A DNA stretch of 64,000 bases from Botryococcus braunii (lineage: Eukaryota > Chlorophyta > Trebouxiophyceae). The notes below the pieces were generated by a model. That model was not told the DNA's origin. It did no database searches and was given only the letters and a program-made list of their open reading frames with translations. How positions within the stretch are numbered: the stretch's first letter is position 1; every line of letters begins with the position of its first letter. The translations under genes were made by a program, and so were the position numbers. The stretch is taken from contig KV908427.1 in the NCBI GenBank assembly GCA_002005505.1, positions 372,122-436,121 of the forward strand. Reading direction: 5' to 3'. Of this stretch, positions 43,444-55,132 are shown one piece after another.

Positions 43444-45960
43444 GGGACAATAACCAGTAAACATCCCAGGGATGGTCTTGGGCCCAAAAACAGACCTTTG
43501 GCCACTGGGAATGTGCACATGGGCTACACAGCCAAACGTGCGCAGCACAGACACATCAGGTTTGACACCAAAGAATAATTCCATGGGGGTCAGGGACCTG
43601 CCTGAAGTAGGACCCACATTGTAGAGGAGGGTAGCTGTCTCAAGCGCCTCCTTCCAAAGGGAGGGGTCTGCTGCAGCATGGACCAACAGAGTCCTTGTTC
43701 GCTCCTTCAGGGTCCTATTCATCCTCTCCGCCACCCCATTCTGCTGAGGCGTGTAGGGCGCTGAGGACTCCATCTTAGTGCCCTGCTGAGCACAAAACTC
43801 TTTGAATTGCTGGTTCAGGAACTCTGAACCCCTGTCAGTCCTCACACACTTCACAACCGTGCCTCGTTGGGTCTGCCAAAAACGGAGCAGGTCTATCACA
43901 GCCTTTGGGATGCAATCCTTTGACTTCACAAGCAGGGAGGCAACTTGGTGTGAACTTTCATCCACTACAGTGACCCAATATCGTTCACCTGTGATGGCAG
44001 GAGGTGATATGGGACCCACAGTATCCACATGGACTCTATCGAGTGGGTGATGTGCAGGCCTGGAAGATACAGGGAAAGGAGGTCTGGAGTGTTTCCCTTG
44101 TATACACGATTCACAGTGCTTGGGGCATTCAGAGCAGGGAGCAAGGGAGATATTGATTCCTGTAACCAGATCTTCCTTGGAGAACCTCTGCATGCTGCTG
44201 GCACCAGGATGACCTAACCTAGCATGCCACAGAGATCTCTCGCTACACACGTGTCCTTTCCTAAGATGAGACGCCTCAGCCATGTGATCAATATGTCTGC
44301 AGCCAACTTGCTGCCCTCTGACAGGACTAACAAACTCCAAAAAAAACAGACCTCGTGCGCGGGTGATATCTCCACACCACCCTTCAGGTCCCTTCATGGC
44401 TGTGTAACCACCTGCAGTGTCAGTCAGGAAAGATGCTCCATCCTGAATTGCACCAGTGACTGAAATGAGGTTGGTATGCGCAGAAGGAACACACTGCACA
44501 TTGTGCAGCCAGAATACTTCGTGCCTTGCATTCACAAGGCATACAGACCCAGATGCAATGATTCCTCCCTTGGCGTCTGAGGTTGCCAAGTGCAGAGGAA
44601 GAGGCTGTCTATGCATAACTGGATTATGGAGCAATGAGAGATCATTGACTATATGCACAGAGGCACCACTATCTATTAACCAAGATGTGCTGCTAGCTCC
44701 ATGCGAAGTTGGGGCAAGCACATTGAGAGAGATAAACATCGCCTCACCAGAAGGAGGGGGTGGAGGTGGTAAATGCCACCCCGGAAACGTGTGTTGACTT
44801 GTTGGATAGTTATATGCTGAAGGAGGTCCAGGGCTGGAAGCGGATGAAGGCGGGCCACCCCGGCCAGATCCATGGTCCCACCAGGCTTGAGGAGACGACT
44901 GTGGGCCTCCCTGGCCCCAGTAAGCTGCAGGCCCAACGCTTGCCGCTTGCATGTTTTGATGCAGAGCCTGCAGCTGCCTGAGCGGTCCGCAGTCAGTCAT
45001 GAAGTGGCCCTTTGCCTTGCAGAAGTGGCATGTAAGCTCCTCTCTGGGCCTTCTTGCCCTGCCAGGTCCACGCCCCCTGCCACCAAAAGTAGTTGCAGAG
45101 GGGCCAGCGGGAGGCTGTTCGTTTGCTGGTAGTGCTGCTCCAACTCCCGGTACTGCTCCCACTCCTGGTGCAGCTCCAGCGCTTGATGACGCTCCAGCTA
45201 CCCCCCCAGAGGGACCAGCCACTGCTGCAGCTGCCATGGCCTGAGGTGTTCCCTCTGCAGGTGGGTCCTTGTACCCACGGCTGGCTGCGGCGCGCAGGAT
45301 TCTTTGAATCAGCTCCAATGGCGGCTTGTCGGTTGCCATAACCTCCAGGGACTCGAGCCTCAGCACAGGAGGGAGGCCCTTCACCATCAGCTCCCCAACA
45401 TTGTGGTCCAAGAGGATGAACGCGTTGTTTCTGAGACTTGTAGCCAGATCCATCATTCTGTAGAGGTAGACCTTGAGTGTCTCCCCTGTCTTGATGCCCT
45501 GCTCCATTTCCTTGTACCACTCAAGGTTGATGTCTTGGTTGCTCCCTCCAGTGTGATTGTTCTTCACCCACGCGATGAAGTCGAACGCTGCTTTGTGGCA
45601 TGAGATCTGAGAATGCCAGATGACTGGAACTGACTGGATCAGCCACTGCTTGATGGCTGAGTTCTCCACCGACCCTGGCATTGGCCTCTCCAAAGCCGCT
45701 CTGACCCCCTTGGTGTTTGCGCACGCCTCCAAATTTTCATACCAAAATTCAAAATTGCGCCCTCCATCATCAAGCATGACAGTCATCTTTGGATTAGAGG
45801 TATTGGGGATGTAGGCTGCCTTGTCAATCTCCACCTTTGGTTCTGCAGTGGCTGATTGTGTCCCGGTCATAGACTGCCCTGGAGTGGCCCCACTGACTTC
45901 TCTAGGTTGAGACATTGCTGTTTCACTGCTACTTTCCTTTTCTTTGCCCCTTTTTGTCAT
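43444..45960 (-). pseudogene. Copia C1 Gag-protease-integrase
   Basis: Opens MTKRGKEKESSSETAMSQP. Capsid-like part: NFEFWYENLEACANTKG, WLIQSVPVIWHSQI, WYKEMEQGIKTGETLKVYLYRMMDL. An Ala/Gly-rich linker precedes the zinc knuckle CHFCKAKGHFMTDC. Protease: WLIDSGASVHIVND. Integrase: SLWHARLGHPG, CSEC...CESCIQGKHSRPPF, VDTVGPI, VRTDRGSEFLNQQ and YTPQQNGVAERMNRTLKER. The run is open without interruption to GYCPQS, where gypsy B cuts it. The downstream half on the other side of gypsy B is at 34498-31803 and may derive from C2. Confidence 0.9.
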
Positions 45961-46320
45961 ACTATTGTCACTTCACCAGCCAAACTTACTCATAAACTTC
46001 TGGAATGCAGCAATACCCTACAATTCCCTCCATGTCATGGAAATTTACCAGCCAGTCTTGCACAGTAGTAGCAGATATGTTCCCCTCAGAAGTTTGCGCC
46101 GGAGTCCGGCCCGACTCACTCAGTGCTTCTAGACAACGTCTATGAATGATAAAGCACAGCTAAAACTTCAATTATGAATTTCCCAGAAAGGTAAACTGTG
46201 AGTAAGATAATGGTCCTGGTACACTCGAGTTCCCTTGCGCCGCTGCGCCATGCTCGAGCTCCTTTGTTGACGCTTACGTCTGACCCATCCGTAGACGACC
46301 TTCACTCCTGCTTTTACTTG
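45961..46320 (-). other. Copia C1 leader
   Basis: Untranslated stretch between PBS and Gag. It is nearly the same as the C2 leader at 51203-51560. No ORF on the element's own strand. Confidence 0.7.
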
Positions 46321-46350
46321 GCTCAGCTGGAAGGGCGTGGGCCCATAACC
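46321..46350 (-). promoter_or_regulatory. Copia C1 primer binding site (half-tRNA type)
   Basis: The plus strand reads gctcagctgg, aagggcgtgg, gcccataacc, which looks like the D-arm to anticodon loop of initiator tRNA-Met. It touches the LTR end with no spacer. Seven bases into the LTR, ggttatgggc repeats it in inverted orientation. Confidence 0.8.
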
Positions 46351-47044
46351 TGTGAAAGGTTATGGGCAATCGGCTTTCCCTGTACAAAGCAGACAGGTCG
46401 TCAATAGACGAAGTTACTCCAGCTACAGTCCGTACGACTGTCTGCTGAGTGCCACACACAACTGTCGGACAAGACTAGCATCTGGTGATGCCCAGCATCT
46501 TTCACAACCAGTTCCGTTACATCATTATCTTGTACACAAGCACCGATCAAGCAATCACTAGATAAGGCTCTAGACGGCTACGTTCAAGTACATGCCTATA
46601 CTCCCTGAAGTCACTGTCCCTTATCTGTTTGAGTGACTACAGGGTACACTAAGCTTGTTCACTCTCACAATAGCAACAATGATACAACACACACTGCCGC
46701 ACCGTACCTGTACAAAGCAGACAGGTCGTCAATAGACGAAGTTACTCCAGCTACAGTCCGTACGACTGTCTGCTGAGTGCCACACACAACTGTCGGACAA
46801 GACTAGCATCTGGTGATGCCCAGCATCTTTCACAACCAGTTGGTATTCACTCCGGTGGGGCAGCCTTAAGAGTTCATCCGACAAACGTGTGATCTAGATA
46901 GGATTGTACCTTATGTTCGAAAACGTCCAGAATCTGCCGTGCCTCAAGGTACCTTATGTTCTCAATGGACCCATATCCTAATAGTGCACACATGAAGATC
47001 ACTTAAAGCACAAGGCATTCAATAATAATGTTCAGAACTCAACA
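46351..47044 (-). repeat. Copia C1 5' LTR
   Basis: 694 bp. Same structure as the other C LTRs, with the duplicated unit. On its right it abuts gypsy D pol (CTTCC at 47045), which is not the TTAAT seen at the outer C element, so it belongs to a separate insertion. Confidence 0.95.
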
Positions 47045-48575
47045 CTTCCTCCTTTAGCCTTACTTGATGATAACCACTGAGGAGGTCCAGACTAGAGAAA
47101 ATCTTAGCACCTTTAAGTTTATCAAGCAAGTCGTCTATGCGAGGGAGAGGGTACCTATCATGAATGGTGATTTTATTTAATGCCCTGTAGTCTATAACCA
47201 TTCGGTATGTGCCCTCCTTCTTCCTCACAAACAAGACCGGTGAAGCATATGGTGAACATGAGGGGCGTATGTGTCCCTTAGTAAGTAGTTCATCCACAGT
47301 TCGCTCACATTCCTCAGTTTCTTCCACGGACAAGCGGTAAGCAGGACGGTTTGGAGGAGTTATTCCTTCCTGCACATTAATAGTGTGATAGACTTGTCGG
47401 TGTGGGGGTAGTCCTGGTAGCCCATTTGGAAAAATGTCCTTGTATTCCCGGAGCAAGTGTGCTAACCGCTCAGGCTTTTTAGCACAAATTTCCTCTAGAG
47501 GGTCCGAAGGCTTACCCGTGGTGACCTCGGATTCTCCCTCTTCCTCTTCCTTTTCCTCTTCCCTTTCCTCTTCCTCTTCCACTTCCTTCTCCACTTCTAG
47601 GCAACTCTCCATATCCGGGGCCGTGCCCGAGGTATCCCCCGGCGCAGAGTTGTGTAAGGAAGTCCCGGATGACTCCGTCGAGGGGTCGTCCATGTCCGCC
47701 AAAGGTGGCATCTCTTCCTGTTCATCCCAACCAACATGTTCATCCTTAGCCATGACATTGAACAAGCAGGTTTTCCAATGATCCCGTTTCCCTTTCCTGG
47801 TGTTTCCTAATTTGATTCCCCATCCCAACTTCTTTCCCAAGCCTTTTCCATGTTTGTTTAACAAGACCCATTTGTTATTGTGTCTAATATGAGCCTTGCC
47901 AGCTCTCACATTAACATTAGCATGTCGTGGTGCTAGCCAATCCTGTCCCAAAATAATGTCAATTCCTTCCATTATTGAGTCACACACAAGAAAGGAGTGT
48001 CTCGTAATGATAGATGGAGCAAACCGGACACTCAAATCCACTTTCCCATTTGTGTGTGTTACTGTCCCATCAGCAAGTGTGACGGGTGAAGTCCTCTTGT
48101 TATACCTCAAACCTTGCAAAACTTTTTCCCGGACAAAAGAGTGTGTGGCCCCGGTGTCCATTAAAGCTTTACATTGTTGTCCCCTTGCCATGACAGGAAA
48201 TGTGAGGTTAAGAGGTGCAGCACTTGACGTTGAACCCAACTGACAAGATGCTTTGGGTGCTGCATAAGCTAAAACAAAGGAAAAAGGAAATGTACATTGC
48301 TGTCCTTGAAAAGAAAAGCATTCCCCTTTTGAGCCCCTAGCAAGAATTTTCAGGTTTGCGCGAGAGCGTAACCGCAAAAAGAAACTCCTACTTTTCCACA
48401 CCTTCTGGCCTATCACAAAGCATGCACTGACTTGTGAATTTTCTTTTCGTTCAGCAAGAAAAGATTCAATACAAGTCTCAGCTTTGTGTTTGCCAGGAAC
48501 AATCAGAGGTGTATTCCAACTTTCCAAGGACTTCTGAACAAGAAAAGTTAAATATGAAAAACAAATTTCATTCAT
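47045..48575 (-). pseudogene. Gypsy D pol, N-terminal part (cut in RT)
   Basis: Starts [20 protein letters not shown] two bases after the Gag stop, in another frame. Protease [20 protein letters not shown]; a long acidic Glu/Asp/Ser linker (47500-47620); then RT with [72 protein letters not shown] and [17 protein letters not shown]. It is open to the last codon before the copia C1 LTR cuts it. YxDD, RNase H and integrase are missing from the window. Confidence 0.9.
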
Positions 48576-48577
48576 GG

Positions 48578-49816
48578 TTAATCTTGTTTAGGGCCCTTGC
48601 CCTTCCCTTTCCCTTTCCAATGTTTTCCCTTGTTAAATCCCTTAGGCCCAATGTGTGAGGGAGGTGAAACACCTTGCAGTGGTGCTGCCACTGGTTGATT
48701 GTTTCCTTGCCTCGGATAGAATCCAGGCTGAAAATTTGATGGGGTGTGCCCACTAGCTTGAGCTTTGGCAGCTAGATATTGCTTTTTAGCAACACACTGC
48801 CATGACTCGTGGCCTAGTTTATGACAAAAATAGCATTCCCTATCCTTTGGAATAGAGGTTCTGGAATCAATTTTTCTCCCGGACCCAAAAGGGGGTGCTC
48901 CCACCAAACCCAAGGAAGGTGGTGCAGGGGGCTGTTGTTCCACCACTCCTGCTGCCACTTGAGGTGTCTGGGTGTAGACCCTCTTCCTCTTGGGTCCCTG
49001 TGCATCCACATATGTGCTTTTGAGACTTGCCTCATATTTAACAACATAAGTGCAAATGTCTTCCAGATCAGTGAAAGGACTGCCTGTTGCAGGGTTCACA
49101 GTGCATGCAAGTTTGAGAGGAGTATTAAGACCCTTGGTAAAAAGATGTAACTGGTCTTGCATGGCTATTTGATAGTCAACCTCTACATCTGCTAAGAGAG
49201 ACATAAATCTTTCAATATATCTCTCGACAGTCTCATTTCCTTGAAAGACTTTGTCTAATTTTGCCCTGGCAATGGCCACTGTGTCTGTGGAATCATATCT
49301 TTTAACCATAAAAGTTTTAAAATCCTTCCATTCCAATGTATGCTCATGTATCCCTTCCTTTTCTAGTTTCCTTACATGTGTGTCCCAAACTTTTGTAGGT
49401 CTTTCTTCCATCAATTGCACTCCCAAGGCCACCCACTTTCCTGCAGGCACATTGGTTAGTTTTGCATAGCCTTCCAACTTCCTTGCAAAATAGCAAAAAG
49501 ATCCCCTCTTTCCCGAAAACAAAGAAGGAGGAGTTGCTCTTACTTGTCCACTAGGGCGAGGAGTCTCCTCCACCCCATCCCCTCCAACTTGCCTTTCGGC
49601 AAGAAGCTTTTCCTTAAATTCCAAAAATAACTGCTCCTTTATTTTATTGGTTAACTTGATCTTCTTTGTCTTTGGTGTGGACGGAGCGGGCGACGGATCG
49701 CGAGATGCCCCCTCCATCAAGTCCTCAACCAGCTCCCCTGAGCTTTCCAACGCTTCCAAAAATTCTCTTTCTTGCGAAGAAAGGTTTTTAAACTTCCCAG
49801 AAGAGGGCGGTGCCAT
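48578..49816 (-). CDS. Gypsy D Gag, intact
   Basis: 412 codons without interruption from [26 protein letters not shown]. An acidic start and a Lys-rich patch ([14 protein letters not shown]) are followed by the capsid-like block [70 protein letters not shown], and [20 protein letters not shown]. The zinc knuckle is [14 protein letters not shown], followed by a Gly/Lys tail ([17 protein letters not shown]). This is the structural protein of the virus-like particle and packages element RNA. It is the only uninterrupted Gag of the gypsy elements here, although its pol is lost. Confidence 0.9.
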   Translation of the reverse strand: MAPPSSGKFKNLSSQEREFLEALESSGELVEDLMEGASRDPSPAPSTPKTKKIKLTNKIKEQLFLEFKEKLLAERQVGGDGVEETPRPSGQVRATPPSLFSGKRGSFCYFARKLEGYAKLTNVPAGKWVALGVQLMEERPTKVWDTHVRKLEKEGIHEHTLEWKDFKTFMVKRYDSTDTVAIARAKLDKVFQGNETVERYIERFMSLLADVEVDYQIAMQDQLHLFTKGLNTPLKLACTVNPATGSPFTDLEDICTYVVKYEASLKSTYVDAQGPKRKRVYTQTPQVAAGVVEQQPPAPPSLGLVGAPPFGSGRKIDSRTSIPKDRECYFCHKLGHESWQCVAKKQYLAAKAQASGHTPSNFQPGFYPRQGNNQPVAAPLQGVSPPSHIGPKGFNKGKHWKGKGKGKGPKQD

Positions 49817-49920
49817 CTACGGCCCACATATGAGAGTTAGGACCTTCCATCGAACGATCTCCCTCCTACGACTTTCCTCCTTCCACCACGCGAAAGACTT
49901 TCAGAGAACAATTCGGCATC

Positions 49921-49932
49921 TCGCCGATACCA
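49921..49932 (-). promoter_or_regulatory. Gypsy D primer binding site
   Basis: Minus strand TGGTATCGGCGA, two bases after the LTR, continuing GATGCC. Same 12-mer as in gypsy E and G2. Confidence 0.85.
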
Positions 49933-49934
49933 GA

Positions 49935-50409
49935 TGTCGTAGAATGCACAAGTTAGAGAGAATTTCCAAGTTGTGAGAGAGAGAGAGACAAGGCCGGATG
50001 GCCGACAAGTTGGACGCTCTTTCCAATTACAAGTAACCCCCACCTCACGGAGCTTCCACTCCCTACTTGTGGTCTACTAAGCTTCCAAATTACCTGAGTG
50101 CGTGTCTTCCCGTGGCTTACGTCTCTATCCGTTCCTTCCCGTGGTTCGTGATCGTGTGTTCCGTTCCTCCAATGGTAGCGCACTAGTCCACCAAACCTCT
50201 ACAATAGTATCTAGAAAATATCCTAGAATCCTACTATGAGAGTAACGTCCATAACTATCCAATGGAATTCGACGGCTAGGAAGCCAAGGCTAGACGCTAG
50301 GCACGTGCGTACTCGCGTTGCTCGTACGACATGTGCGCTACATGTGCGCCTAGGCTAGGGGGTAAGGGAAATGTCCAGAAATGCCGGGAAATCCCTACAT
50401 TCCATCACA
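49935..50409 (-). repeat. Gypsy D 5' LTR
   Basis: 475 bp; minus strand TGTGATGGAATGTAGGG...GCATTCTACGACA. Close to the solo LTR at 53665-54140, and related to the decayed LTR at 2002. Confidence 0.95.
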
Positions 50410-51202
50410 GTGCAGCTCCAGCGCTTGATGACGCTCTAGCTACCCCCCAGGAGGGACCAGCCACTGCTGCAGCTGCCATGGCCTGAGGTGTTCCCTCTGC
50501 AGGTGGGTCCTTGTACCCACGGCTGGCTGCGGCGCGCAGGATTCTTTGAATCAGCTCCAATGGCGGCTTGTCGGTTGCCATAACCTCCAGGGACTCGAGC
50601 CTCAGCACAGGAGGGAGGCCCTTCACCATCAGCTCCCCAACATTGTGGTCCAAGAGGATGAACGCGTTGTTTCTGAGACTTGTAGCCAAATCCATCATTC
50701 TGTAGAGGTAGACCTTGAGTATCTCCCCTGTCTTAATGCCCTGCTCCATTTCCTTGTACCACTCAAGGTTGATGTCTTGGTTGCTCCCTCCAGTGTGACT
50801 GTTCTTCACCCACGTGATGAAGTCGAACGCTGCTTTGTGGCATGAGATCTCAGAATGCCAGATGACTGGAACTGACTGGATCAGCCACTGCTTGATGGCT
50901 GAGTTCTCCACCGACCCTGGCATTGGCCTCTCCAAAGCTGCTCTGACCCCCTTGGTGTTTGCGCACGCCTCCAAAGCTTCATACCAAAATTCAAAATTGC
51001 GCCCTCCATCATCAAGCATGACGGTCATCTTTGGATTAGAGGTATTGGGGATGTAGGCTGCCTTGTCAATCTCCACCTTTGGTTCTGCAGTGGCTGATTG
51101 TGTCCCGGTCATAGACTGCCCTGGAGTGGCCCCACTGACTTCTCCAGGTTGAGACATTGCTGTTTCACTGCTACTTTCCTTTTCTTTGCCCCTTTTTGTC
51201 AT
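50410..51202 (-). pseudogene. Copia C2 Gag, N-terminal part
   Basis: Almost the same as the first 260 codons of C1 (MTKRGKEKESSSETAMSQPGEVSG, NFEFWYEALEACANTKG, WYKEMEQGIKTGEILKVYLYR). Ends at GAAL where gypsy D is inserted. The zinc knuckle and everything after it are not found on the other side of gypsy D. Confidence 0.9.
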
Positions 51203-51592
51203 ACTATTGTCACTTCACCAGCCAAACTTACTCATAAACTTCTGGAATGCAGCAATACCCTACAATTCCCTCCATGTCATGGAAATTTACCAGCCAGTCT
51301 TGCACAGTAGTAGCAGATATGTTCCCCTCAGAAGTTTGCGCCGGAGTCCGGCCCGACTCACTCAGTGCTTCTAGACAACGTCGATGAATGATAAAGCACA
51401 GCTAAAACTTCAATTATGAATTTCCCAGAAAGGTAAACTGTGAGTAAGATAATGGTCCTTGTACACTCGAGTTCCCTTGCGCCGCTGCGCCATGCTCGAG
51501 CTCCTTTGTTGACGCTTACGTCTGACCCATCCGTAGACGACCTTCACTCCTGCTTTTACTTGGCTCAGCTGGAAGGGCGTGGGCCCATAACC
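51203..51592 (-). other. Copia C2 leader and primer site
   Basis: Nearly the same as the C1 leader. The last 30 bases before the LTR carry the initiator-tRNA-like block (ggctcagctgg...gcccataacc). Confidence 0.75.
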
Positions 51593-52287
51593 TGTAATAA
51601 GGTTATGGACAATCGGCTTTCCCTGTACAAAGCAGACAGGTCGTCAATAGACGAAGTTACTCCAGCTACAGTCCGTACGACTGTCTGCTGAGTGTCACAC
51701 ACAACTGTTGGACAAGACTAGCATCTGGTAATGCCCAGCATCTTTCACAACCAGTTCCGTTACATCATTATCTTGTACACAAGCACCGATCAAGCAATCA
51801 CTAGATAAGGCTCTAGACGGCTACGTTCAAGTACATGCCTATACTCCCTGAAGTCACTGTCCCTTATCTGTTTGAGTGACTACAGGGTACACTAAGCTTG
51901 TTCACTCTCACAATAGCAACAATGATACAACACACACTGCCGCACCGTACCTGTACAAAGCAGACAGGTCGTCAATAGACGAAGTTACTCCAGCTACAGT
52001 CCGTACGACTGTCTGCTGAGTGTCACACACAACTGTTGGACAAGACTAGCATCTGGTAATGCCCAGCATCTTTCACAACCAGTTGGTATTCACTCCGGTG
52101 GGGCAGCCTTAAGAGTTCATCCGACAAACGTGTGATCTAGATAGGATTGTACCTTATGTTCGAAAACGTCCAGAATCTGCCGTGTCTCAAGGTACCTTAT
52201 GTTCTCAATGGACCCATATCCTAATAGTGCACACATGAAGATCACTTAAAGCACAAGGCATTCAATAATAATGTTCAGAACTCAACA
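51593..52287 (-). repeat. Copia C2 5' LTR
   Basis: 695 bp. Followed on the right by TTAAT, the same five bases that precede the 3' LTR at 31112, so these two LTRs bound one original insertion. Confidence 0.95.
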
Positions 52288-52597
52288 TTAATGGTACTGG
52301 CCAATCTTAACTGCACATTAAGACCCTTCATGAATAAGTGCAACTTATCCTGCTCTACCATTTCATATTCCACCTCAATATCCGAAAGCAAAGCAACAAA
52401 TCTTTCAATGTACCTCTCCACACTTTCATTTCCCTGGTAGACTTTCTCAAGCTTTTGTCTTGCTATTGCTACTGTGTCAGTGGCATCATATCTTTTGGAC
52501 ATAAAAGCTTTAAAGTCTTCCCACTCTATGGCATCTTCCTCTCCTCCCTCTTTTTCCCACTTACGCACAAAAGCATCCCACACTTTAAGTGGCCTTT
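52288..52597 (-). pseudogene. Gypsy A Gag, middle part
   Basis: Continues the Gag cut at 31111: [93 protein letters not shown]. Cut on the right by the gypsy E LTR. Confidence 0.9.
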
Positions 52598-53075
52598 TGT
52601 AACGGAATGCGAGGATTTCCGAGCATTTCGGGACATTTGCGGGAGACGCCCTTTGGCGCCACACTGCACGTCCGTGGGAGCCACGTGGTTAGCCGCTCGA
52701 ACGAGAGTAGCACCTTCCGTCGGTGATGGTTGCTTACGCCATGCATAGTTGGCACTCCGTCATTGCGTGTGTTTGATGACAATAGTTGTCACCGTTAGCA
52801 CGCCAGCGAGTGGACGATCTAGGGCTCTCACGAAGGATAGAGGGACATAAGTCGTACATGGGCCGAGTCCGAATCATAGGCGTCCCTTGGCTAGGAACCC
52901 GCGTGCCGAGTAGATTAACACGAGAGGACAGAACTGGAGAAACCACAAGGGTAAGCTGTGTGGTGGGGTGGTTCTTGTAAACGCTTGCTTGCCCCAAGTG
53001 ACGGACCTCGTGTCGCGCCTCGTTCCTTTCTCCCCTCCTGCCTTACTTCCTTATAAATTCCGCTGAGTTATTACA
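52598..53075 (+). repeat. Gypsy E 5' LTR
   Basis: 478 bp, TGTAACGGAATGCGAGG...GAGTTATTACA. Close to the gypsy A and B LTRs in the opposite orientation. Confidence 0.95.
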
Positions 53076-53077
53076 TT

Positions 53078-53094
53078 TGGTATCGGCGAAAGCC
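53078..53094 (+). promoter_or_regulatory. Gypsy E primer binding site
   Basis: tggtatcggcgaaagcc, two bases after the LTR. Confidence 0.85.
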
Positions 53095-53181
53095 GTTATC
53101 AATCCTTTGGGGTTTTCGATCAAGTTGTTGGAAGTTGGCAGATGCCGATGGAAGGATCTAACTTTGGGATGCCCCTCGTAG

Positions 53182-54928
53182 ATGAGCTCGGTGACATCAG
53201 ATAGGTTTAAAAACCTTTCTGAGGACGACCGAAGCCTTTTGGAAGGTTCTTTGCGGGAAGGCTTCGAGGTTACGGATTTGTTAGAGGAGGACGTCGATTC
53301 CATGAACCCGATCGCCCCTACAACCGAGGGATCGGAAGGCAAAAGGAAGAAACGCCCCTTGTCAAAGGAAGATATTGAACAATACGTTGACGCTTTGGTT
53401 CAAGAAAAGTTGGAGGCTCGGCAGGCCAAGGCTCAAGCACCGATCCAAAAACCGGTGCAAGTGCGTGCTGCCCCTCCTTCTCTCTTTAACGGAAAACGTG
53501 GAAGTTTTATGTTTTTTGCACGGAAATTGGCATCATATGCTAAACTCACAAACGTGCCTGATGCTAAGTGGGTTGCTTTGGCAGTTCAACACTTGGAAGA
53601 AAGACCTCTTAAAGTGTGGGATGCTTTTGTGCGTAAGTGGGAAAAAGAGGGAGGAGAGGACGATTGTGATGGAATGTAGGGATTTCCCGGCATTTCTGGA
53701 CATTTCCCTTACCCCCTAGCCTAGGCGCACATGTGGCGCACATGTCGTACGAGCAACGCGAGTACGCACGTGCCTAGCGTCTAGCCTTGGCTTCCTAGCC
53801 GTCGAATTCCATTGGATAGTTATGGACGTTACTCTCATAGTAGGATTCTAGGATATTTTCTAGATACTATTGTAGAGGTTTGGTGGACTAGTGCGCTACC
53901 ATTGGAGGAACGTGAACACACGATCACGAACCACGGGAAGGAACGGATAGAGACGTAAGCCACGGGAAGACACGCACTCAGGTAATTTGGAAGCTTAGTA
54001 GACCACAAGTAGGGAGTGGAAGCTCCGTGAGGTGGGGGTTACTTGTAATTGGAAAGAGCGTCCAACTTGTCGGCCATCCGGCCTTGTCTCTCTCTCTCTC
54101 ACAACTTGGAAATTCTCCCTAACTTGTGCATTCTACGACAACGATGCCATAGAGTGGGAAGACTTTAAAGCTTTTATGTCCAAAAGATATGATGCCACTG
54201 ACACCGTAGCAATAGCAAGACAAAAGCTTGACAAAGTCTACCAGGGAAATGAAAGTGTGGAGAGGTACATTGAAAGATTTGTTGCTTTGCTTTCGGATAT
54301 TGAGGTGGAATATGAAATGGTAGAGCAGGATAAGTTGCACTTATTCATGAAGGGTCTTAATGTGCAGTTAAGATTGGCCAGTACCATCAACCCCGGGACA
54401 GGGAAACCCTTCACAGACCTGGATGACTTGTGCTCCTTTGTGGTCAAGTATGAAGGTGGTTTCAAGAGTGCCCATGGGGATGCACAGGGAGGTCCCCCCA
54501 AGAGGAGGACACTATCAAACTTCCACACCAATCTTGGTGCAGCTCATATCCCAGAGGAAGTTCAAGGGTCACCACCCTTCTGGGGAGCTGTTGGAGGACC
54601 CCTTGGTGCACCAGGGAAGGGAGGAAAGTTGGACTCTCGGAAGGTCATCCCCGCTAAGAGGGAGTGTTACTTTTGCAAACAGTTGGGCCATGAAGCATGG
54701 CAATGTCAGTTGAAAAGGGAGTGGTTGGCTGCTAAAGCTAAAGCGGGAGGGTTCCAACCACCAGTTTTTCAACCGGGTTACTTTCCCTCTGCACCACAGG
54801 CCCCACCAGTGGTGGCACCAGTGCAAGGAGGGCTTCCACCACCTCAAGGAGGGCAAGGTAATTGGCAAGGAAAAGGAAAGGGAAGAGGGAAGTGGAAGGG
54901 GAAAGGGAAGGGGAAACCCAAAACTTGA
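53182..54928 (+). pseudogene. Gypsy E Gag, split by a solo LTR
   Basis: MSSVTSDRFKNLSEDDRSLLEG to EKEGGED before the solo LTR, then DAIEWEDFKAFMSKRYDATDTV after it; joined through the ACGAT duplication the frame is continuous. Contains [45 protein letters not shown], the zinc knuckle CYFCKQLGHEAWQC and a basic KGKGKGKPKT end. The stop is TGA. The pol ATG lies 12 bases later in the same frame, so Gag and Pol are separated only by this stop. Confidence 0.9.
53665..54140 (+). repeat. Solo LTR of the gypsy D family
   Basis: 476 bp, TGTGATGGAATGTAGGG...GCATTCTACGACA, flanked by ACGAT on both sides (53660-53664, 54141-54145). No internal sequence. The product of recombination between the two LTRs of a former full insertion. 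Confidence 0.95.
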
Positions 54929-54940
54929 CTCGCAAGGGTC

Positions 54941-55132
54941 ATGGATCCCCATTGTTTGGCCTATTTGTCTTCACTCTCTGAACCCTTCGAGTTGGTAGTA
55001 CCTAAGAAAAATTGTGCAGAGGCTTGCTTGCATGATTTCTTTGCAAAGAGAAAACATGATCCCAGCCTTGGTGCCTGCTTTGTTATTAGCCAAAAAGTCT
55101 GGAAAAGCAGGAGGTTTTTCTTAGAGTACAGG
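54941..55132 (+). pseudogene. Gypsy E Pol, start, before copia F
   Basis: MDPHCLAYLSSLSEPFELVV to WKSRRFFLEYR, then cut by copia F. With copia F and one ACAGG removed, the frame runs on directly into TKAKLKVLARG at 62275. Confidence 0.9.

Larger units (their letters stand above)
47045..50409 (-). mobile_element. Gypsy D (family 2), 5' half
   Basis: 5' LTR, PBS, intact gag and the start of pol. Related to family 1 but clearly distinct in LTR and protein. It sits in the copia C2 gag (GTGCA at 50410 is the right target copy). The 3' half is absent, apparently deleted together with parts of C1 and C2. Confidence 0.9.

Noticed and set aside
43254..43460. Conserved ORF (MSSNTRNDGVPTMHG...) also at 25258, 34785 and 52605
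   Set aside because: It lies inside the gypsy family 1 LTRs, antisense to the element, and is conserved only because the LTR is repeated.
47500..47625. Glu-rich tract as a separate acidic protein
   Set aside because: It lies in frame in gypsy D pol between protease and RT, and gypsy A, B and E have the same acidic linker.
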